From: Actinomycetota bacterium
GTDB taxonomy: Bacteria; Actinomycetota; Acidimicrobiia; Acidimicrobiales; SZUA-35
NCBI GenBank assembly: GCA_027730885.1
Contig: JAQCHM010000164.1
Span: 1-7,416 of the forward strand
Length of the DNA: 7,416 bases
Direction of reading: 5' to 3'
Shown here: positions 1-6,861 of the stretch, in pieces
Layout: every line of letters begins with the position of its first letter
Position numbering within the stretch: the stretch's first letter is position 1
Made by a program: the position numbers and the translations under genes
The notes under the pieces: generated by a model
What the model was told of the DNA's origin: nothing
Database searches by the model: none
What the model saw: the letters and a program-made list of their open reading frames with translations, nothing else

Positions 1-26
1 CTCTTCTAACCCGGCTCCGCCCCCAG

Positions 27-130
27 CTTCTGCAAGCTCGCCCCACCCCAGCCCCGTTCTGCAAGCCCAAGACCCCCTGTGGGTGAGGCCGGGCTTGCAG
101 AACGGGGTGAGGGGGCTGGGGCTTGCAGAG
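27..130. repeat. Nested inverted-repeat cluster with four TCTGCAAGC cores
   Basis: The 9-mer TCTGCAAGC occurs at 29-37 and 58-66 on the plus strand and as its reverse complement at 93-101 and 121-129, giving a nested mirror arrangement. The inner pair extends to a perfect 17-bp inverted repeat (52-68 against 91-107) with a 22-nt loop. The sequence between the cores is made of G or C runs: C runs at 41-44, 46-49 and 52-55, and G runs at 104-107, 111-115 and 118-121. No convincing ORF covers the region. It lies beyond the groEL terminator and could be a dispersed intergenic palindromic repeat, a structured 3' end of a gene lying to the left, or a set of protein-binding sites. The sequence alone does not tell these apart. 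Confidence 0.75.
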
Positions 131-156
131 CGATGGTGGCGACGAGCGCAAAACGG

Positions 157-188
157 CGAACGCCGACCCCGGAAGGGGTCGGCGTTCG
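157..188 (-). terminator. Intrinsic terminator of the groES-groEL operon
   Basis: Positions 157-170 and 175-188 form a perfect 14-bp stem closed by a 4-nt loop (171-174). The stem starts 32 nt beyond the groEL stop codon. On the minus strand the hairpin is followed by CCGTTTTGCG, so there is a short T run, but it is offset by about two bases and is brief. The plus-strand side has no T run, so the element should work mainly for groEL transcription. The hairpin is certain; the terminator role is inferred from position and shape. Confidence 0.8.
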
Positions 189-219
189 TACCGAATGACT
201 GATTGAGCCGAGGCTCGAA

Positions 220-1869
<1,650 letters not shown>

Positions 1870-1880
1870 GTTCAATCAGC

Positions 1881-2168
1881 TCACTTAACAATCGCGAGGA
1901 CATCGCGTGCGGACAGGATGAGGAGGTCGTCACCACTGAGGGTGATCTCGGTGCCTCCGTACTTCGAGTAGACGATGACGTCGCCCACCTTGACTTCCAT
2001 CGGGACCAGGTCGCCGTTGTCGGCGCGACGACCGGCGCCGACTGCGATGACCTCGCCCTGCTGGGGCTTCTCCTTGGCGGAGTCGGGGATCACCAAACCG
2101 CTGGCCGTGGTGGACTCAGCTTCCTTGGCGCGGACCACAATGCGGTCTTCTAGGGGTTGCAAGCTCAT
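1881..2168 (-). CDS. groES: Co-chaperonin GroES (Hsp10)
   Basis: GroES forms the heptameric lid that caps the GroEL ring during folding. The product is 95 residues, the normal size. It starts MSLQPLEDRIVV, has the GroEL-binding mobile loop around residues 16-32 including the GLVIP hydrophobic tripeptide region (24-28), and ends with the conserved GDDLLILSARDVLAIV segment. A start five codons upstream (2183) is open, but the ATG at 2168 lies 8 nt after a perfect GGAGG, and conservation also begins there. It is the first gene of the groES-groEL operon and is preceded by a CIRCE operator, so heat-shock control by HrcA is expected. Confidence 0.98.
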   Translation of the reverse strand: MSLQPLEDRIVVRAKEAESTTASGLVIPDSAKEKPQQGEVIAVGAGRRADNGDLVPMEVKVGDVIVYSKYGGTEITLSGDDLLILSARDVLAIVK

Positions 2169-2176
2169 GCAGGTCG

Positions 2177-2181
2177 CCTCC
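2177..2181 (-). promoter_or_regulatory. Ribosome-binding site of groES
   Basis: On the minus strand GGAGG is followed by 8 nt and then the ATG at 2168. This strong site decides the groES start in favour of MSLQP over the upstream ATG at 2183. The G of that upstream ATG is itself the first base of the GGAGG. Confidence 0.85.
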
Positions 2182-2189
2182 ATACGGCG

Positions 2190-2216
2190 TTAGCACTCTT
2201 AATGGACGACTGCTAA
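2190..2216 (-). promoter_or_regulatory. CIRCE operator (HrcA-binding site)
   Basis: The consensus CIRCE element is TTAGCACTC, 9 nt, GAGTGCTAA. Positions 2190-2198 match the left arm exactly, the spacer is exactly 9 nt (2199-2207), and 2208-2216 read GACTGCTAA, one mismatch from the right arm. It lies 21 nt upstream of the groES ATG and just touches the predicted -10 hexamer, where bound HrcA would block initiation. HrcA repression of groESL through CIRCE is established in many bacteria; its use here is inferred. The hrcA gene is not in the window. Confidence 0.93.
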
Positions 2217-2243
2217 TGGTAGGCGCTCACTCGGCCGCGCCAA
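2216..2243 (-). promoter_or_regulatory. Putative groES-groEL promoter
   Basis: Reading the minus strand, TTGGCG (2243-2238) is followed after 16 nt by TACCAT (2221-2216), a reasonable housekeeping-sigma -35/-10 pair. The -10 sits directly against the CIRCE element, the usual arrangement for HrcA-controlled chaperonin promoters. The spacer starts and ends within a short GGCGC/GCGCC inverted repeat (2222-2241), which may be chance in GC-rich DNA. No transcription start can be read from sequence alone. Confidence 0.55.
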
Positions 2244-2276
2244 CCCCCTTGGCGAAAAATACCGGACAGTGACTTC

Positions 2277-3308
2277 TCAGTGACCGTGCCCGTCATGACC
2301 GTCGTGCCCCAGGCCGGCGATACCAAGCCGCTTGGCGCGACGCTCGCTCAGCACGATCGCCCCGATGAGCAGCAACACGATGACGCCGAGCGAAATGCGG
2401 GTGTCGAGGTGGTACCAGTGGCTGACCGACATCTTGATCCCGACGAAGACCAGGATCGCGCCCAGACCGTGCGAGAGGTAGTGGAAGCGCTCACGAGCGT
2501 TGGCCAACAGGAAGTACATCGCCCGGAGACCGAGGATGGCGAACGCGTTCGACGCGAACACGATGAACGGTTCCTTGGACACGGCCAACACCGCGGGGAC
2601 CGAGTCGAGGGCGAAGATCACATCGGTGACCTCGACGACCACGAGCGCGGCGAACAGCGGCGTCGCCGCTCGTTTTCCGTTCTCCAAGGTGAAGAACTTG
2701 TGGCCGTCGAACCGCTCGGTCACCGGCATGACCTTCTGGAGCAAGCCCAGCCCGGCAGTTGCCCCACCCTCACCCTCGTCCTCGGTGTGCCTGAAGATCT
2801 TCACACCGGTGAAGATGAGGAACACCCCGAAGACAATGAGGAGCCAGAAGAAACGATTGATCAGCGCGGTGCCGACGAGGATGAAGATGAGCCGAAGGAC
2901 GAGTGCTCCAAAGACGCCCCAGAACAGCACTCGATGCTGGAACTTCAGCGGGATCGCCATGGTCGAGAAAATGATCGACCACACGAACACGTTATCGACG
3001 CTGAGCGACTTCTCGATCAGGTAGCCCGAGATGTACTCACCCCAGGCATCGCCGCCCCACACCCAGAAGATGGCCGCCGAAGCGCCGAGGCCACAGGCGA
3101 CCCAGCCGAGGCTTTCGAGGGTGGCCTGACGGGGCGTCGGTGCGTGGTCCTCTCGGTGACGAAAGAGGTCGACCGCCAGCATGACCATGATGGTCACACC
3201 GAGAATGACCCACGCGATGGGCTTGACCTCGAGATCGACGAAATTGTCACGCGCCGACTCGGTCGCAAGAAGGCCGGACAGAACGCTTGGGGACATCACG
3301 GGGGTCAT
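2277..3308 (-). CDS. TerC/Alx-family integral membrane protein (putative manganese exporter)
   Basis: The 343-residue product is a multi-pass inner-membrane protein of the TerC family, closest in layout to Alx (E. coli Alx is about 320 residues). Hydrophobic segments lie near residues 30-47, 66-84, 103-118, 127-146, 152-169, 216-243, 250-268, 281-295 and 305-320. The two family signature motifs are intact: EKSLSVDNVFVW (99-110, Asp105) and EVTDVIFALDSVPA (226-239, Asp229 and Asp235), whose acidic residues are thought to bind Mn2+. An acidic loop at 173-182 and the His/Asp-rich tail GHDGHDGHGH could bind metal. The open frame continues to 3440 and would overlap the divergent HAD gene. The ATG at 3308 was chosen because the extra residues are unconserved-looking and Arg-rich; ATG 3296 is an alternative, and neither has a clear Shine-Dalgarno. 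Relatives take part in Mn2+ efflux or loading of secreted metalloenzymes; older annotations say tellurite resistance. The exact substrate is inferred. I see no clear terminator after it, so read-through into groES is possible. Confidence 0.9.
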   Translation of the reverse strand: MTPVMSPSVLSGLLATESARDNFVDLEVKPIAWVILGVTIMVMLAVDLFRHREDHAPTPRQATLESLGWVACGLGASAAIFWVWGGDAWGEYISGYLIEKSLSVDNVFVWSIIFSTMAIPLKFQHRVLFWGVFGALVLRLIFILVGTALINRFFWLLIVFGVFLIFTGVKIFRHTEDEGEGGATAGLGLLQKVMPVTERFDGHKFFTLENGKRAATPLFAALVVVEVTDVIFALDSVPAVLAVSKEPFIVFASNAFAILGLRAMYFLLANARERFHYLSHGLGAILVFVGIKMSVSHWYHLDTRISLGVIVLLLIGAIVLSERRAKRLGIAGLGHDGHDGHGH

Positions 3309-3388
3309 TGTGGCAAACCAGCGGGCCGGAACGCGTCCACCCCCTCGACTTTCCCAACTTTCCCGTACATGACCGTAGCGTTGGCGGG
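3309..3388. promoter_or_regulatory. Divergent terC/HAD intergenic region with a 9-bp-period direct repeat
   Basis: The 80 bp between the terC and HAD start codons must hold both promoters if these starts are right. It contains the direct repeat ACTTTCCC at 3348-3355 and 3357-3364, separated by one base. TACGG also occurs twice on the minus strand close by. I see no convincing -35/-10 pair on either strand and no yybP-ykoY manganese riboswitch, which precedes alx in some bacteria and would hardly fit here. The repeat is real; an operator role is a guess. Confidence 0.35.
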
Positions 3389-4162
3389 ATGAGCAAGGCC
3401 GACGCTTCCACCCCTGACCGCCGCGGACCGTTCTTCGCACCGGAATTGGTGAAGGCCGCGGTGTTCGACATCGGCGGCGTCTTCCTCTACCCGAACTATT
3501 CCGATGTGCAGGCCCTCCTGGTCGAGTTGGGAGTCGCGCGCACCACCTTTGCGAATCACGACGACCCGATCTCGTATCGGCGGGCCCATCACGCAGGCGT
3601 CGCCGCGCTGGCCGCAGCTTCGGACCTGCAGCGAACCGACGGCGTGCCCGAACACACCGAACAGTTCTGGCTCACCTACGACCGCGCGTACGCGCAGGCC
3701 CTCGGCGTCGACGATCACCTGATTGATCAGGTACGCGTGGCCATCCGTACCGAATGGGCCTGGCCGCACCTCGAGAACATCGAAGCGTTCCATCGGCTCG
3801 CCCGAGCAGGGCTCCCGGTGGCCATCGTTTCGAACAACGACGGGTCCGCCGTTCAGCAGATGGCCGACCATGGCGTGTGCCAGGTGGGAGCCGGGCCATT
3901 GCCCACCGTGCCGGTCATCGTCGACAGCGGCGTCCTCGGGGTGTCCAAGCCCAACCCGCGGATCATGGCTCCGGCCCTCGACGCCCTCGGCGTGGCGCCC
4001 GAGCACGTCGTCTACGTCGGGGACACGGTCCACGCCGACGTCCTCGGCGCCACCAACGCCGGCATGCAGGCGGTGCAGCTCGACCCCTTCGATCATCACG
4101 CCGACTACGGTCACCCGCGCGTCCGGGACCTGGCGGAGCTGGCGAGACAGTTGGGGTTCTGA
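3389..4162 (+). CDS. HAD-superfamily hydrolase (haloacid dehalogenase-like phosphatase)
   Basis: This is the only plus-strand gene. The 257-residue product has the four HAD motifs in order: motif I VFDIGGV (25-31, nucleophile Asp27), motif II VAIVSNND (144-151, Ser148), motif III Lys187 in VSKPNP, and motif IV GDTVHAD (211-217, Asp212 and Asp217). An alpha-helical cap lies between motifs I and II, making it a subfamily I (C1 cap) member. The usual second Asp of motif I is Gly29, as in the FDLGGV-type HADs (YihX-like and epoxide hydrolase N-domain families), so catalysis may differ from classic phosphatases. The substrate cannot be read from sequence. The frame is open back to 3287, but the ATG at 3389 avoids overlap with terC and gives a sensible N-terminus; its ribosome-binding site is weak. 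It ends 2 bp from the tsaD stop, tail to tail. Confidence 0.88.
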   Translation: MSKADASTPDRRGPFFAPELVKAAVFDIGGVFLYPNYSDVQALLVELGVARTTFANHDDPISYRRAHHAGVAALAAASDLQRTDGVPEHTEQFWLTYDRAYAQALGVDDHLIDQVRVAIRTEWAWPHLENIEAFHRLARAGLPVAIVSNNDGSAVQQMADHGVCQVGAGPLPTVPVIVDSGVLGVSKPNPRIMAPALDALGVAPEHVVYVGDTVHADVLGATNAGMQAVQLDPFDHHADYGHPRVRDLAELARQLGF

Positions 4163-4164
4163 AG

Positions 4165-5151
4165 TCAGAGCAGGCGCAGGCTCGGATCGGCCCCGTCGTC
4201 CAACGGCGTTGGCCCGTCATTGGCCAGCCGCCAGCTCGCCGCCGCCGCGATCATGGCTGCGTTGTCGGTGCAGAACGACCGGGCCGGCACCAAGGCGGTG
4301 AGACCGGCCTCGGTGATGCGCTCGGCGAAGACCTCGCGGAGTCGGCTGTTGGCCGCGACGCCGCCACCGAGACAGACGCTTGCTGCCCCGACCGATTCGG
4401 CCGCACGCAGTGCCTTGGTGACGAGCACGTCGACGACGGCTTCCTGGAAGCCGGCTGAGAGATCGGCGTTGTCGGCATCGGGATGCTTACGGACGTAGTT
4501 GACGACTGCGGTCTTCATTCCGCTGAAACTGAAGTCGAGACCCTCGTTCAACAAGCCGCGCGGGAACCTGATTGCGGTGCGGTCGCCGGTCACCGCCAGC
4601 CGGTCGATGAGTGGCCCGCCCGGATAGCCGAGGCCGAGGTACCGAGCGACCTTGTCGAAGGCCTCCCCGGCGGCGTCATCGACGGTGGAGCCGAGCAGCC
4701 GGTACCGACCCGGTTCCCGCATCTCCACGAGCAGCGTGTGCCCGCCCGAAACCAGCAACACCACCGCCGGCAGGGGCAGATCAGGTCGTTCGAGCAAGGT
4801 CGCGAACAGATGGCCCTCCATGTGGTTGACGCCGACGTACGGGAGATTCCATGCAACCGACAACGCCTTGGCTGCGCTGACACCGACCAGCAGGGCACCG
4901 ACCAGGCCGGGGCCATGGGTCGCGGCGACGGCCGTGAGGTCGGCCGGTCGGACATCGGCCTCGGCCAGCGCTTGACGCACGACCGGGACGATCAGATCGA
5001 GGTGGGCCCGGCTGGCCACCTCGGGTACGACGCCACCGAACTCGGCGTGGAGGTCGACTTGGCTCGACACCACGTTCGACAGGACCTCGCGCCCATCGCG
5101 AACGACGGCAGCCGCCGTCTCGTCACAGCTTGTCTCGATCGCCAGGATCAC
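4165..5151 (-). CDS. tsaD: tRNA threonylcarbamoyladenosine synthase subunit TsaD (Gcp/YgjD/Kae1)
   Basis: TsaD is the catalytic ASKHA-fold subunit that transfers threonylcarbamoyl from its AMP adduct to A37 of ANN-decoding tRNAs, working with TsaB and TsaE. The 328-residue product has the metal-binding motif VNHMEGH (His110, His114), the nucleotide-binding SGGHT (135-139), VDDAAGEAFDK (157-167), the GGGVAANSRLR loop (262-272) and the metal-ligand Asp296 in CTDNAAM. The frame is open to 5589, giving a 474-residue form whose first ~146 residues are rimI read out of frame. The GTG at 5151 gives the conserved ILAIETSCDET N-terminus and overlaps the rimI stop in a GTGA, with AGAGAGG a few bases upstream as ribosome-binding site. 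It is the last gene of the t6A operon; no separate terminator is visible. Older annotations call it O-sialoglycoprotein endopeptidase, which is obsolete. Confidence 0.97.
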   Translation of the reverse strand: MILAIETSCDETAAAVVRDGREVLSNVVSSQVDLHAEFGGVVPEVASRAHLDLIVPVVRQALAEADVRPADLTAVAATHGPGLVGALLVGVSAAKALSVAWNLPYVGVNHMEGHLFATLLERPDLPLPAVVLLVSGGHTLLVEMREPGRYRLLGSTVDDAAGEAFDKVARYLGLGYPGGPLIDRLAVTGDRTAIRFPRGLLNEGLDFSFSGMKTAVVNYVRKHPDADNADLSAGFQEAVVDVLVTKALRAAESVGAASVCLGGGVAANSRLREVFAERITEAGLTALVPARSFCTDNAAMIAAAASWRLANDGPTPLDDGADPSLRLL

Positions 5152-5672
5152 GATGCCTCTCTCAGGCCCAAGCGCCGACGGAACTCGACCGTTTGAATGT
5201 CGTGAGCCCAGAGGATCAAGGCGTCCTCCCCGTCGGGGTAGTAACGAGGGCGGAGGCCGACCGGGGCGAAGCCGAGCTGGTGGTAGAGGCTCCGGGCCGG
5301 ATCGTTGGAGACTCGAACCTCGAGGGTCAGGTGCTCGACGCCTCTCGCCAACGCATCGGCGAATGCCTCGATCAAGAGGCGGCGAGCGATGCCCTGGCGC
5401 TTGCGGTCGGGGCGGACCGCCACGTTCATCACGTGGCCCTCGGGATGGGCACCGGTGTCGTCGGGGACGAACATCATGCCCACGAAACCAACGACCTCTG
5501 GGCGATCGTCTGCCGCCTCGCAGGCGACGAGCCAGTGCCGAAGCGCGGGAAGCACGGACAATTCGCCCTCGAACAGCGCAGGCGTCCAAGGATCAGGGCT
5601 GGCGACCGCCTCGATCGCAGCGACCGCAGCGACGTCGTCCGGCCGGAATTCGCGGACCACGATCAAGTTCAT
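5148..5672 (-). CDS. rimI: Ribosomal protein S18 alanine N-acetyltransferase RimI (GNAT)
   Basis: RimI transfers acetyl from acetyl-CoA to the N-terminal alanine of ribosomal protein S18; actinobacterial homologues may acetylate more N-termini. The 174-residue product is a single GNAT domain. It has the early DPWTPALFEGEL segment (27-38), the acetyl-CoA pyrophosphate loop KRQGIARRLL (91-100), the LTLEVR strand (115-120, Glu118), and the RimI-type SLYHQLGF plus RPRYYPDGEDALIL C-terminus (128-135 and 141-154) with a candidate catalytic Tyr130. It is a little longer than E. coli RimI (148 aa). The ATG at 5672 overlaps the tsaB stop in an ATGA, and its own stop overlaps the tsaD start, so it is coupled on both sides. 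Its place between tsaB and tsaD supports RimI over a generic acetyltransferase. Confidence 0.93.
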   Translation of the reverse strand: MNLIVVREFRPDDVAAVAAIEAVASPDPWTPALFEGELSVLPALRHWLVACEAADDRPEVVGFVGMMFVPDDTGAHPEGHVMNVAVRPDRKRQGIARRLLIEAFADALARGVEHLTLEVRVSNDPARSLYHQLGFAPVGLRPRYYPDGEDALILWAHDIQTVEFRRRLGLREAS

Positions 5673-6334
5673 GCGTGTCGCGTCCTGATGTTGATCTGGA
5701 CGTCGGGGTCCCGAAGATAGAGCGGCTCGACGTTGGCAGCGTCGAGCGCCGGACGGAAAGCGGCTAGGCGCAGCAGCCAGGAGGGCGACGGTTCTCGACC
5801 GGACACGACCGCGACACGATCGGAGTAGAGCGTCAGATAGCGGTCGGCGCCGTCTCCGAGGGCAACAGCGTTACCGGGAACGGTCGGGGCCAGGTCGAGC
5901 GCGGGGCCGACCAACGGAGGGCCGACGGGACCGTCGGGCCCGTAGACCTGTTGGAAGACCTCGCTCCGACGCGCATCGATGACGGACGCAACCGGCACCT
6001 GCGCTGTCGGTCCCTGCTCGGCGGCGAGCACCTCCAGGCTGCTCACGCCGGTGACGGGCAGATCGAGCGCGAAGGCGAGTGCCCGAACAGTCGAGAACCC
6101 CACCCGCAGCCCGGTGAACCGACCAGGCCCGACATCCACTGCAAGCCGCCCGATGTCCTGAACCGTGACACCCGCCAGGTTCAAGGCCTCGAGCATCAAT
6201 GGTGTCGCGTCCTCGGCATGACGGCGGTCGTCGCTCGAGGTCGTCTCGGCCAGGACGGTCACCGAGTCCGTCTCGATGCGGCCGACAGCGACGCCGACTC
6301 GCGCGGTCGAAGAGGTGATGCCGAGGATCAACAC
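5669..6334 (-). CDS. tsaB: tRNA threonylcarbamoyladenosine biosynthesis protein TsaB (YeaZ)
   Basis: TsaB is the non-catalytic ASKHA-fold partner that dimerises with TsaD and is needed for t6A formation. The 221-residue product begins LILGITSSTARVGVAV, the typical degenerate phosphate-loop strand pair, and has the family signature VDVGPGRFTGLRVG (66-79), then the GVSSLEVLA helix and the DARRSEVFQQVY segment. The C-terminal part (from about 150) is poorly conserved, as is usual for TsaB. The frame is open to 6517, but everything upstream of 6334 is tsaE in another frame. The start is either GTG 6334 (7-nt overlap with tsaE, chosen here) or the next codon TTG 6331 (4-nt TTGA overlap); neither has an obvious ribosome-binding site, so it probably depends on coupling to tsaE translation. 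Confidence 0.92.
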   Translation of the reverse strand: MLILGITSSTARVGVAVGRIETDSVTVLAETTSSDDRRHAEDATPLMLEALNLAGVTVQDIGRLAVDVGPGRFTGLRVGFSTVRALAFALDLPVTGVSSLEVLAAEQGPTAQVPVASVIDARRSEVFQQVYGPDGPVGPPLVGPALDLAPTVPGNAVALGDGADRYLTLYSDRVAVVSGREPSPSWLLRLAAFRPALDAANVEPLYLRDPDVQINIRTRHA

Positions 6335-6849
6335 GACGACCAGCCGGAAGCCAAGGCGCGCAATGCGCTCACCCGCGGGTTCCACGCGGGGCCACGCGGT
6401 TCGAACTCGAGCACGCGGCAATCCGTCTGCTGCGACACGTGGTCGGCGTCCTCCCCGTGACGGATACGGACGATCAGCAAGTCCGCACCCAACACCGGCA
6501 GGATCTGCTCGCCCCACTCGATGACGGTGATCCCGTCCTCCAGCAACTCGGGCAAGTCGAGGTCGAGCGTCTCCGAAAGCTGTTCGATCCGGTACACGTC
6601 CAGGTGATTGAGGGTTCGTTCACCCTCGTACCGGTTGGCGAGCGTGAACGTCGGGCTGGTGATGCGATCAGTGACACCGAGCGCTCGCCCCAAGCCCTGG
6701 GTGAAGCAGGTCTTGCCGGCGCCCAGGTCGCCGGACAGCACGAGCAGGTCACCTTCCTCCAGCAGATCGGCCAGCGCGGCCGCCAGCCGCTGGGTCTCGT
6801 TGGCGTCGGCGGTGCGAACGGTGATCGTCGGTGCTCGGGACCCAGGCAT
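6328..6849 (-). CDS. tsaE: tRNA threonylcarbamoyladenosine biosynthesis ATPase TsaE (YjeE)
   Basis: TsaE is the P-loop ATPase that resets the TsaB-TsaD complex during t6A synthesis. The 173-residue product has the Walker A GDLGAGKT (40-47, Lys46, Thr47), the family SPTF (65-68), the NHLDVYR motif (81-87) containing the Walker B-like Asp, and the IEWGE motif (110-114). These are in the expected order and spacing. The product is somewhat longer than E. coli TsaE (153 aa); the extra residues form a C-terminal tail after about 150 without recognisable features. The ATG at 6849 lies 12 nt after the stop of the preceding gene, with no good Shine-Dalgarno. Its stop codon overlaps the tsaB start. Confidence 0.95.
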   Translation of the reverse strand: MPGSRAPTITVRTADANETQRLAAALADLLEEGDLLVLSGDLGAGKTCFTQGLGRALGVTDRITSPTFTLANRYEGERTLNHLDVYRIEQLSETLDLDLPELLEDGITVIEWGEQILPVLGADLLIVRIRHGEDADHVSQQTDCRVLEFEPRGPAWNPRVSALRALASGWSSC

Positions 6850-6861
6850 GGCGTCTTGAGG

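Noticed and set aside
1..219. CRISPR array in the left intergenic region
   Set aside because: The repeated units are inverted, only 9-17 bp long and unevenly spaced, without regular spacers.
3309..3388. yybP-ykoY manganese riboswitch upstream of the alx-like gene
   Set aside because: The leader is only about 80 nt and I could not find the conserved riboswitch helices or loops in it.
2280..3392. A 370-residue open frame on the plus strand opposite terC
   Set aside because: The product is a highly charged Glu/Asp/Arg/His mixture with no fold signature, mirroring the hydrophobic codons of the real membrane protein on the other strand.
3309..3440. N-terminal extension of the TerC-family protein
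   Set aside because: The extra 44 residues are Arg/Gly-rich, overlap the divergent HAD gene and have no membrane or family features.
5152..5589. Long N-terminal extension of TsaD
   Set aside because: These residues are rimI read in another frame and look like random Arg/Pro-rich sequence; the TsaD family begins at the ILAIETSCDE segment directly after GTG 5151.
6335..6517. N-terminal extension of TsaB
   Set aside because: It overlaps tsaE coding sequence and has no similarity to TsaB, which starts at the LILGITSS strand.
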